A stretch of DNA of 64,000 bases, from assembly GCF_004340685.1 (NCBI RefSeq), contig NZ_SLUN01000032.1, positions 1 through 64,000 on the forward strand, given 5' to 3'. Shown here piece after piece: positions 51,778 to 60,411 of this stretch; the stretch's first letter is position 1; each line of letters opens with the position of its first letter. Position numbers and translations under genes: made by a program. This DNA comes from Hydrogenispora ethanolica (GTDB lineage Bacteria > Bacillota > UBA4882 > UBA8346). The notes beneath the pieces are model-generated. The model searched no databases. It was not told where the DNA came from and was given only the letters and a program-made list of their open reading frames with translations.

Positions 51778-52829
51778 TGACTATCGTGGGGGCACGGCCC
51801 CAGTTTGTCAAGGCGGGGGTGGTCTCCCGCGCGCTACGGCGCGATTTCCGGGAAATTTTAGTCCATACCGGCCAGCATTACGATGTCAATATGTCGGATA
51901 TTTTCTTTCGGGATTTGGAGATCCCTGAACCCCAATACTGTCTGGGCGTGGGCTCGGGGAGCCATGGCGCGCAGACCGGCCGGATGCTGGAGGCGATCGA
52001 AACCGTCCTGCAGCAAGAGCGTCCCGATCTGGTTTTGATATACGGGGATACCAACTCCACTCTGGCGGGGGCTCTGGCAGCCGCCAAACTGCATATTCCC
52101 GTGGCCCATGTCGAGGCGGGGTTGCGCAGCTTCAACCGCAGAATGCCGGAGGAGATCAACCGGATCTTGGCTGATCATGTCTCGACCTGGCTTTTTCCGC
52201 CGACTGCCACCGCCGTGGAACATCTGCGGCATGAAGGGATTACCGCCGGCGTTCATCAAGTCGGCGATGTGATGTATGACACCTTCTTGTTCGGCTCGGC
52301 TTTGGTGGCGGAACGCTCGCGGATCCTGGAAAGCTTTGATCTGGGGCGGAAGCAATACTCCTTGCTGACTTTGCACCGGGCGGAGAACACGGACGATCCC
52401 GAGCGACTGACGGCGATCGTCAATACCTTGAATGAGACCGGCCAACGGATTATCTTTCCGGTCCATCCGCGCACCCGGCAGAAATTAAAGGAGTTGGGAG
52501 CGGCGATCCATACCAGCGGGCTAACCCTGGTCGATCCGGTCGGATACTTTGATATGTTAAATTTGGAACTACATGCCGCCGTAATCTTCACCGACTCCGG
52601 CGGAGTCCAAAAAGAGGCCTATATGGCAAAAGTTCCTTGCATTACGCTGCGGGACGAGACGGAATGGCTGGAGACGGTCACCGTCAATTGGAACCGGCTG
52701 GCCGGAGCCGATCCCGACGCTATCCGGGCGGCGCTCGCTTTGGATTGGGTGGGAGCGGATTATCCGCCATTGTTCGGCGACGGCAAAGCCGCCCAGAAAA
52801 TCGCTCATATTCTGGCAGGTCACGAATGA
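51765..52829 (+). CDS. wbpI: UDP-N-acetylglucosamine 2-epimerase, WbpI/WecB type
   Basis: A 354-residue non-hydrolysing 2-epimerase. VGARPQFVKAGVVSRAL, HTGQHYDVNMSDIFF, HVEAGLRSFNRRMPEEINR and FTDSGGVQKEAYM are all conserved. In the Wbp pathway WbpI inverts C2 of UDP-GlcNAc3NAcA to the manno form; WecB would act on UDP-GlcNAc. The presence of WbpA/B/D/E-type genes favours WbpI. It starts at GTG inside the end of the aminotransferase gene and is the last gene of the locus. Confidence 0.88.
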   Translation: MQKIVTIVGARPQFVKAGVVSRALRRDFREILVHTGQHYDVNMSDIFFRDLEIPEPQYCLGVGSGSHGAQTGRMLEAIETVLQQERPDLVLIYGDTNSTLAGALAAAKLHIPVAHVEAGLRSFNRRMPEEINRILADHVSTWLFPPTATAVEHLRHEGITAGVHQVGDVMYDTFLFGSALVAERSRILESFDLGRKQYSLLTLHRAENTDDPERLTAIVNTLNETGQRIIFPVHPRTRQKLKELGAAIHTSGLTLVDPVGYFDMLNLELHAAVIFTDSGGVQKEAYMAKVPCITLRDETEWLETVTVNWNRLAGADPDAIRAALALDWVGADYPPLFGDGKAAQKIAHILAGHE

Positions 52830-53049
52830 TGGCTGGTTGATCAAAACGATCCCGAAAAGACTCCATTTCTTGGCAACAGCTTCGGTTTCGTATCCATTAC
52901 CAAATCATTTTGGAAGCTCCATGATGCACTGACACCATTGTGTTTTCCATAGGATGATTCAAACTTGTAACTCCGGATGAACATGTAATGTAATGCTCGT
53001 TGCCAGTCCGTGAGAACAAGCGCGATAGAAAGATAATGGATGGGAGTGA

Positions 53050-54312
<1,263 letters not shown>

Positions 54313-54345
54313 AAACAGTCAGCCTTTATCGATGACCGCCAAAAC

Positions 54346-54388
54346 GCGCCAAACCGCCGGAAAGCTCCCGGCGGTTTGGCGCATTTTT
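54346..54388 (+). terminator. Rho-independent terminator after ahcY
   Basis: GCGCCAAACCGCCGG pairs perfectly with its complement around AAAGCTC and is followed by ATTTTTAT. Confidence 0.92.
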
Positions 54389-54509
54389 ATGACTTTTGAT
54401 GGCCTTTTTATTTACAGTCCGATAAAAATTGAAGGTTCCAAAAGGATTCCGCAGTTCAACGGCAAAGTATATCCATATCTCTTCATGAAAGGTTAATCAA
54501 AAGACAACC

Positions 54510-55706
54510 ATGACTTATTATCAGCGTAACTTATTGATCCTATCCTTTACGATTTTTCTGGCGGCTTTCAGTTGGGAGCAGATCGCGCCGTACCTGCCTC
54601 TTTTCCTCAAGGAACTGGGCATTACCAAGGATCTCCCGTTCTGGTCGGGACTGCTTTTTACCTTGCAGTTTTTGGCGTCTTCGCTCATGGGGCCGATCTG
54701 GGGCAAGATGGCCGATAAATACGGCCGCAAGCCGATGGTGATGCGGGCCGGAATCTGTTTGAGCGCGGTCTATTTCGGCATGAGTTTCTGCCAGAATTAC
54801 GGCCAATTGCTCTTCTTGCGGATCATGAACGGGATGCTGACCGGCTTTATCCCCGGTTCCATCGCCTTGATTGCCACCAATACTCCGAAACAGGAATCCG
54901 GCCGGTTCGTATCCATCGCCTATACCGCCCAATCGGCCGGGGTCATTTTGGGACCGGCCCTGGGAGGGGTGCTGGCCGCGGTCGCCGGCTACCGGAGCTC
55001 GATGCTCCTCTCCGCTGGCCTGGTATTGTTCGCTTTCATTCTGGTCACCGTGATGGTGGAAGAACGGGAGAAACCGCAGGCTGTGGCCAAGACCTCGATC
55101 ATGGAGGATATTCGGTACTCTTTCAAAATGCCGGTGATGGTGACGGTGATGAGCGTCGAATTCGTCAACGCGCTGGTGATGTCGGCGCTCCTGCCGATTC
55201 TGGCCTTATATCTGCACAGTATCGCGCCGGACGCCAATAAGATGATTAGCGGCTTTATTTATTCCATGCCGGGGTTGGCGCTGTTTTTGACGGCCTATTC
55301 CTGGAGCCGGGTCGGCGAGAAGATCAGCTATACCCGGACCATTATCATCGGCCTCACCGGAGTGGGCCTGGTTGGGGTGCTGCTGGGCCTGGTCGGGAAT
55401 ATCTGGCTCTTCGCGGTGCTATACTTCATTTACGGCACTTTTGTGGCGGCGGTTTCACCGTCGTCGGCGGCCCTGATCGCGACCCGAGTCGACGCCGATT
55501 TCCGCGGCCGGGCGTATGCCATGCAGCAAACCGCCCGGACCATCGGCTTATTCGTGGCGCCGGTGGTCTCCGGCCTGATCGGGAACTTCATCGGTCTGAA
55601 CTGGATCTTCATCGTCTTCGGCGCGGCAGTATTGCTGTTGACCCTGGGTGTGCGGACGCAGATCCGGAGCTGGGACCGACCGGAACGCGGCAGCATCGGA
55701 GCCTGA
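54510..55706 (+). CDS. MFS-type exporter
   Basis: A 398-residue membrane protein with about twelve helices. The motif GKMADKYGRKPMVMRAG between helices 2 and 3 is the MFS signature, and ILGPALGGVLAAVAGYR in helix 5 is the antiporter motif of drug:H+ exporters. It resembles multidrug exporters of the DHA1 group. The ribosome site is weak (AAAGG well upstream of the ATG). It stands alone after ahcY. The exported compound is unknown. Confidence 0.88.
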   Translation: MTYYQRNLLILSFTIFLAAFSWEQIAPYLPLFLKELGITKDLPFWSGLLFTLQFLASSLMGPIWGKMADKYGRKPMVMRAGICLSAVYFGMSFCQNYGQLLFLRIMNGMLTGFIPGSIALIATNTPKQESGRFVSIAYTAQSAGVILGPALGGVLAAVAGYRSSMLLSAGLVLFAFILVTVMVEEREKPQAVAKTSIMEDIRYSFKMPVMVTVMSVEFVNALVMSALLPILALYLHSIAPDANKMISGFIYSMPGLALFLTAYSWSRVGEKISYTRTIIIGLTGVGLVGVLLGLVGNIWLFAVLYFIYGTFVAAVSPSSAALIATRVDADFRGRAYAMQQTARTIGLFVAPVVSGLIGNFIGLNWIFIVFGAAVLLLTLGVRTQIRSWDRPERGSIGA

Positions 55707-55804
55707 TTTGGTATCGTAAAAAGAAAAAGAACCCCGGTATCCATAGCAAAACCGGACTGGGAATCCTAGCATTTTGGGATCCAAACCGATTATGAATCAA
55801 GGAA

Positions 55805-55850
55805 ATATGTTGCAATGATTTTGAATGTACAAAAACTTATTGCAACATAT
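55805..55850. repeat. Perfect 12-bp inverted repeat
   Basis: ATATGTTGCAAT and ATTGCAACATAT face each other across 22 bp. It lies about 100 bp after the MFS gene and 47 bp before palindromic repeat copy 3. No T run follows on either strand. Confidence 0.6.
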
Positions 55851-55896
55851 ATAGCTCCGCTCACTCACAAAGGGATTGAAGAATAAGCCATGGCGT

Positions 55897-55937
55897 CTAT
55901 ATAAGTTGAATTAAAGAAATTTATTTCATCTTAATAG
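55897..55937. repeat. Dispersed palindromic repeat, copy 3 (short form)
   Basis: TATATAAGTTGAATTAAA is joined directly to GAAATTTATTTCATCTTA, that is, the two end types seen in copy 1 with the interior missing. It looks like an internal deletion product. Confidence 0.7.
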
Positions 55938-56019
55938 TAGCGTCGCTTTGCGGATACGTGGCCGGGTTGAGCTGAAAGAGAACGTTCTAGGAACCACGGA
56001 TCGCTTTGGGTGACTGAAA

Positions 56020-56313
56020 GAGCTCATTCAGTCGTCGGGTAAGCTCGTTTTGTGGATAAGAGAGCTTGCTCAGTCGTTCAGCGAGCTCTTTTTGTGGATG
56101 AGTGAGCTTGTTTTGTGAATCAGCAAGCTGGTTTTGTGAATAAGAGAGCTCGCTCAGTCGTCGGGCAAGCTCGTTTTGTGGATAAGTAAGCTTGTTTTGT
56201 GAATGGGAGAGCTCGCTCAGTCGTTCAGCAAGCTCTTTATGTGGATAAGCGAGCTGTTTTTGTGGATAAACGAATCCGTTTAACGTGGTTAATGGTTTTG
56301 GCTGTGGATAAGT
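56020..56313 (-). repeat. 21-bp repeat array carrying in-phase DnaA boxes
   Basis: Fourteen units of 21 bp run without interruption; units 1-12 are well conserved. Each starts with an AGCT core (GAGCTC, AAGCTC, GAGCTT). Two unit types alternate irregularly: one with CGCTCAGTCG, the other with TGTGGATAA. The latter is the complement of the DnaA box TTATCCACA. Perfect copies start at 56051, 56177, 56240, 56261 and 56303, and TTATTCACA is at 56135; all distances are multiples of 21. The minus strand is also open and would encode leucine-rich heptads such as YPQNELARRLSEL, but the only long frame starts at a TTG at 56331 with no ribosome site. Confidence 0.85.
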
Positions 56314-56526
56314 CCGGAAAGTGCGGCTCAAACCGGGTAAAGTCAGAGGGTGAGCGGAGCGAAGTTGATGCTCAGTTTGAATAATTCAGATGGCAAAATG
56401 AATTTGCAACCTGAACAATTGAAAATGCAACCTTGTAAATAGGAATTCCATGGTGGAAATTGAATTTCGGCCATAGAATTATCAAATCAGGAAATTGATA
56501 GCTGATTCTGTGACAATCTGACAAGG

Positions 56527-56551
56527 ACACCTCGGGTAGGTGTTTTATTTT
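56527..56551 (+). terminator. Rho-independent terminator downstream of the DnaA-box array
   Basis: ACACCT pairs with AGGTGT around CGGGT, followed by TTTATTTTT. No plus-strand gene lies between the MFS gene (ending 55706) and here, so it would end a long 3' tail or a separate non-coding transcript. Confidence 0.72.
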
Positions 56552-56676
56552 TAGGATGAGAGAAAACGCACTTGTTTCCGCGGTATGGCGAAAACCGGCT
56601 GTGACAATTGCATCTGATCCATGGAGAGCAAAAACGTACTATGGAAAATTTGCGGAGTTTTGAATAAAATTTTTCT

Positions 56677-56704
56677 TTGTTAGAACGTACGTTCGTGGTA
56701 AAAT
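56677..56704 (+). promoter_or_regulatory. Promoter with LexA-like operator before the aldo/keto reductase
   Basis: TTGTTA (56677-56682), a 16-bp spacer and TAAAAT (56699-56704) form a promoter. AGAACGTACGTTCG at 56682-56695 fills the spacer; its GAAC-N4-GTTC core matches the LexA consensus and is a perfect 12-bp palindrome, so a TetR-type regulator is an alternative binder. Confidence 0.6.
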
Positions 56705-56757
56705 GTTGGTAAATGCGTTGCGCCGGAATGTTATCAATCGGAAACGGGGGATGTTTT

Positions 56758-57900
56758 TTGGACTATCGGAGACTGGGCAAGACTGACCTCCGGGTCAGCG
56801 TGATCGGGCTGGGAACCGAATTTATCTGGCACGAACCGCGGGAGGTCGTGACGGAGGTGGTCCACGAGGCGTTGGATCACGGGATCAATTATTTTGATCT
56901 GTGGATGCCCTCTCCGGAGATTCGCGACTACTTTGGCCAGGCGGTTCAGGGCCGAAGGAAGCAGGCGCTGATCGCCGGGCATCTCGGCTCCACGCTCAAG
57001 GACGGACAATATTTCCGGACCCGGGATCTCCGCCGTTCAGAGGAGCATATTCACGACCTGCTAACCCGGTTGCAGACCGATTATCTGGATGTGCTGATGT
57101 TGCATTATATCGATGATGACGCCGATTATCGGACGGTCTTTGAGTCCGGCGCTTTTTACGAATTGGCGCTGCGCTTGAAGCGGGAAGGAAAGGCCCGTTA
57201 TATCGGGATGAGCAGCCACCGGGTTCCGGCCGCCCGCCAGGCGGTTGCCAGTGGCTTGATTGACGTGCTGATGTTTCCGATGAATCCCGCATTTGACGCA
57301 CTCTCGGCCGACCTGCAACTGGAGGCTTATTGGGACGTAAAAAGCTATCCGGGTCAGTCGGAGCGCTTCGCGCTCCAGCCCGAGCGGAAAGCCCTTTATC
57401 AGCTCTGTGAACAGCAGGAGGTGGCCTTGGTTGCGATGAAACCTTTTGCCGGCGGCTGGCTCCTGAATGGCAAGATGAAGCGGTTTCACCTGACCCCGCT
57501 GCAGTGCTTGAATTACTCCCTTTCACAACCCGGAGTCTGTACCGTGGTGCCCGGCTGTAAAGATGTAACGGAGTTACGCCAGGCACTGGAATTCCTGGAT
57601 GCCGACGCCGCGGCGAAAGACTTCAGCACGCTCCGGCAGTCGTATAGCGATGATTTTCAGGGCGTTTGCATGTATTGCAATCATTGTCTGCCCTGTCCGG
57701 TAAAGATTGATATCGCCGCGACGACCCGCCTTGCCGATAGCGCGCAGCAGGGCGTAACCGACGCGATTCGTGCCGATTATCAGGCGCTCGCGGTGAAAGC
57801 CTCCGCCTGTCGCCAATGTGGTTCCTGTATGAAACGGTGTCCGTTCGGGGTCGGAGTGATCGCCAACATGCAGCGGGCGGTGGCGCTGTTTGGAAGCTAA
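56758..57900 (+). CDS. Aldo/keto reductase with C-terminal 4Fe-4S cluster motifs
   Basis: A 380-residue protein. The N-terminus DYRRLGKTDLRVSVIGLGTE, DYLDVLMLHYID and KARYIGMSSH are aldo/keto reductase features. The C-terminus adds cysteine clusters CMYCNHCLPCP and CRQCGSCMKRCP, suited to two 4Fe-4S clusters. The usual Asp-x-x-x-x-Tyr catalytic stretch reads FDLWMPSPEIRDYFG, so the normal active-site Tyr is not in place; the same variation occurs in a clostridial subfamily. The TTG at 56758 follows GGGGG by 7 nt and gives the family N-terminus. A LexA-like operator lies in its promoter. Confidence 0.85.
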   Translation: MDYRRLGKTDLRVSVIGLGTEFIWHEPREVVTEVVHEALDHGINYFDLWMPSPEIRDYFGQAVQGRRKQALIAGHLGSTLKDGQYFRTRDLRRSEEHIHDLLTRLQTDYLDVLMLHYIDDDADYRTVFESGAFYELALRLKREGKARYIGMSSHRVPAARQAVASGLIDVLMFPMNPAFDALSADLQLEAYWDVKSYPGQSERFALQPERKALYQLCEQQEVALVAMKPFAGGWLLNGKMKRFHLTPLQCLNYSLSQPGVCTVVPGCKDVTELRQALEFLDADAAAKDFSTLRQSYSDDFQGVCMYCNHCLPCPVKIDIAATTRLADSAQQGVTDAIRADYQALAVKASACRQCGSCMKRCPFGVGVIANMQRAVALFGS

Positions 57901-57931
57901 ACCAGCACCTCATTCAACCCGGACGCTGATG

Positions 57932-57960
57932 TCCGGAGACGCTTGGGCGGCGTCTCCGGA
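57932..57960 (+). terminator. Hairpin after the aldo/keto reductase gene
   Basis: TCCGGAGACGC and its exact complement GCGTCTCCGGA enclose a 7-nt loop, 31 bp after the stop. There is no T run, so termination is probable rather than certain. Confidence 0.55.
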
Positions 57961-58042
57961 TCCGGACAGTTCGCTGCCATGCTATAGCGATCTTTTTAGG
58001 ATGACGTTAGCGGATTTAGAGAAAAATCAGGGAGGGTTCCTG

Positions 58043-58541
58043 ATGAGAATCATCGCCGGTCAATTCGCCGCTGAATTGGAGCGTCGTCTGCCGGAGACTT
58101 ATGAATTTGCTCCGGAGTTCCAATCTTACCGTGCATCCGGCCGTCTATCAAGTGGTATTGAGCGGTTCCCGGGGACCGAAGGGCGGGTGCCGTCCTGATT
58201 CGGATATCGATTTATCGCTGTTTGTAACATTAAATTCAGGGATGGAGGGGATTCATCAGGCTGAGATCTTACGGGAGGTGCTGGAGACAACCTTGAATTC
58301 CTGGAAGGCTCCAGTCGAGCTGGATATCGTGGCCGTATTCGATAAACAAGATTGCGGCTTGCGTTGTTTTCAAGCGTTTGATCACAGTGACGGGCTTTGT
58401 CCCAAAATGGCCGATGATTGCCTGGGCTTGTATAAGCTTCAGAAAGGCTTTGCCGGTTACGTGCCACCCATCGGGGTGCAGATTCGCAAGATTTTTCCCT
58501 GGATAATCGTTTGGGAGAGGGAAACTCCGCCTAATCATTGA
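58043..58541 (+). pseudogene. Frameshifted minimal nucleotidyltransferase
   Basis: GGGAGG six nt before an ATG at 58043 starts a frame reading MRIIAGQFAAELERRLPETY that runs out at 58198. The family core (VVLSGSRGPKGG, PDSDIDLSLFV, PVELDIVAVFD) lies in another frame from about 58110 to 58541. Joined, they would give one protein of about 165 residues, the usual size, but 499 bp is not a multiple of three. So either a one-base frameshift broke the gene near 58110-58140 or there is a sequencing error. A separate ATG at 58101 for the core has no ribosome site. Confidence 0.65.
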
Positions 58542-58633
58542 AAATATATTCTTTCGGTCGTATGATAAATGGGAAGAAGTTTTGTTATGGTGATCCTGGC
58601 GGGGCAAAATTTGATACTTGGGGGACTTATCCA

Positions 58634-59104
58634 ATGAAAATCAGAAGAATCCAAGAGGCCGATCTATGGACGGTAGCCTACATCATTCGCAGAAACCTCG
58701 ATGAAGTCATGGCCGAACAACATTCTCCGGCGGTCATTGAGAAATATAAAAACCAGAACACTCAGGAAAAGTTGTTGAAACAGATGGATTGGAAAGAGAT
58801 TTACGTGGTGGAAGACCATTCGGGCATTATCGCCACCGGCGCCATTGCCAGTTTCGGCGGCCAGAATAAACCCAGATATTCCATTTCCAATTTCTTCGTC
58901 AAACCGGAGTTACAACATAAAGGCGTCGGAAAACTGCTGATGGAGCATCTCTTGAATGAGGCCAGAAAGAAAAACGCCTTGACGCTCCATGTTCCGAGCA
59001 GCAATAATGCGGTGGCGTTTTATGAAAAAATGGGTTTTGTGACGGATAAGATTCAGGATGACAGGGAAGATGAAATCACCTGGTTGACAATGGCAATGAA
59101 GTGA
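58634..59104 (+). CDS. GNAT-family N-acetyltransferase
   Basis: A 156-residue acetyltransferase. KIRRIQEADLWTVAYIIRRN starts the fold, ISNFFVKPELQHKGVGKLLM is the acetyl-CoA-binding segment, and NNAVAFYEKMGFV is the C-terminal motif. The ATG at 58634 follows GGGGGA by 8 nt; a longer frame from 58538 overlaps the broken nucleotidyltransferase gene and lacks a site. The substrate is unknown. Confidence 0.88.
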   Translation: MKIRRIQEADLWTVAYIIRRNLDEVMAEQHSPAVIEKYKNQNTQEKLLKQMDWKEIYVVEDHSGIIATGAIASFGGQNKPRYSISNFFVKPELQHKGVGKLLMEHLLNEARKKNALTLHVPSSNNAVAFYEKMGFVTDKIQDDREDEITWLTMAMK

Positions 59105-59193
59105 GTAAATGGCATGTTTTTTCAGAACTGTTTTTCCGGGCCATTTGATCCTACTTAGTTCATTATTCTCTACAAAAGTGCAGTTTTATCCGA

Positions 59194-59222
59194 TTGAGTT
59201 TGACGCTTCTCTATTTTAAGAT
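59194..59222 (+). promoter_or_regulatory. Promoter of the FbpABC-type importer
   Basis: TTGAGT (59194-59199), a 17-bp spacer and TAAGAT (59217-59222) lie 118 bp before the binding-protein start. Confidence 0.55.
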
Positions 59223-59340
59223 GAATGTAACACCTTATTAACAAATTTGTGGCGGGCGGCATGGTTTGTTGTCGTGAATCCCGGCCGTTTTCCGCTGAGG
59301 AGTTACGAGGGTGGCTTTTTGAAAGAAAATGGAGGTGCGA

Positions 59341-60345
59341 ATGTTGAAGAGATTACACATTGTGCTCAGTTTGGCGCTGGTCTTGGTTTTAGCCATGTCC
59401 TTCACCAGCTTGGCAGCTGAGAAGATCACTGCCTACGTCTCCTGCGACGAAGAACTGGCCCGGCAACTTCTGACCGCTTTCACCAAGGCGACCGGTATTC
59501 AAGTGGATTGGGTCCGGTTGTCCACCGGCGAGGCTCAAGCCCGAATCGCTGCGGAAAAGAACAATCCCCAAGCCAGCATCTGGGTCGGCGGAGTGGGCCT
59601 GGACCATATCGCCGCCAAAAAAGACGGTTTGACCACTCCCTATTTTTCCCCCAAAGCTTCCCGCATACCCAAACAGTTCAAAGATAAAGAAGGTTTTTGG
59701 TGCGGGATGTATGCCGGGCCGCTCTGTTTCGTTTACAACACCGAAAAATTGGCCGAGAAAAAGCTGCCGGTTCCCAAGTCCTGGGCGGACCTGTTGAAAC
59801 CGGTCTATAAAGGCCAGATTCAGATGGCGAATCCGCAAACCTCCGGAACCGCCTATAACGTCATCACGACGATGATCACCGTTTACAAAGGCGACGAGGC
59901 CAAAGCGTTTGATTATATGAAACAGCTGAATAAGAACGTTTCTCAGTATACTCGCTCCGGAGCCGCTCCCGGTAAAAACGCGGCGCTCGGCGAGACTCCG
60001 ATCGCATTAGGGTACGCCCACGATCAAGTCAAGCTGATTTCCCAAGGATACCCGTTGAAGATCGTTTTCCCGAAAGAAGGCACCGGTTTTGAAGTGGCCT
60101 CGATGTCCATGATCAAGGGCGGTCCGCAAGCGGACACCGCCAAAAAGCTTTACGACTGGATGCTCGACCGGGATGCCGCCAAGATTATGGCCAACTTCTT
60201 CCTCTCGGTCTTCGCGAAGGTGCCCTTGAAAGAAGGCGCCATTCCCCTCAACAAGGTCAAAGTGGTCAACCAGGATGACGAATGGGCGGGGAAAAACAAA
60301 GACCGGCTGGTAGAAAAGTGGCTTAACGAAGTATATCAAAAGTAA
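59341..60345 (+). CDS. ABC transporter substrate-binding protein, FbpA/AfuA type
   Basis: A 334-residue exported binding protein with signal peptide LKRLHIVLSLALVLVLAMSFTSLAA. The mature protein begins EKITAYVSCDEELARQLLTA, and YNTEKLAEKKLPVPKSWADL and NPQTSGTAYNVI are typical of the ferric-iron/AfuA/phosphonate class. GGAGG precedes the ATG at 59341. The ligand could be iron, a sugar phosphate or a phosphonate; the residues that bind iron in FbpA (paired tyrosines) are not obvious to me, so iron is not assured. A hairpin separates it from the permease gene. Confidence 0.87.
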   Translation: MLKRLHIVLSLALVLVLAMSFTSLAAEKITAYVSCDEELARQLLTAFTKATGIQVDWVRLSTGEAQARIAAEKNNPQASIWVGGVGLDHIAAKKDGLTTPYFSPKASRIPKQFKDKEGFWCGMYAGPLCFVYNTEKLAEKKLPVPKSWADLLKPVYKGQIQMANPQTSGTAYNVITTMITVYKGDEAKAFDYMKQLNKNVSQYTRSGAAPGKNAALGETPIALGYAHDQVKLISQGYPLKIVFPKEGTGFEVASMSMIKGGPQADTAKKLYDWMLDRDAAKIMANFFLSVFAKVPLKEGAIPLNKVKVVNQDDEWAGKNKDRLVEKWLNEVYQK

Positions 60346-60364
60346 AACCGCAAAATTGTTTGGG

Positions 60365-60389
60365 AAAGTGGGGCTGCCCGCCCCACTTT
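60365..60389 (+). other. Intercistronic hairpin after binding-protein gene 3
   Basis: AAAGTGGGG pairs perfectly with CCCCACTTT across a 7-nt loop, and CTTTGT follows. It lies between the binding-protein stop and the AAGGAGG site of the permease gene, as at 14141 and 23281. Confidence 0.75.
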
Positions 60390-60411
60390 CTTTGTAAGGA
60401 GGCGTCAGGCT

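Noticed and set aside
56020-56313. Chromosomal oriC
   Set aside because: The DnaA boxes are suggestive, but dnaA, dnaN, rpmH or gyrase genes are not present and a clear AT-rich unwinding element is lacking.
58101-58541. Intact nucleotidyltransferase starting at 58101
   Set aside because: That ATG lacks a ribosome site, while a well-placed site and ATG exist at 58043 in another frame; a frameshift explains the data better.
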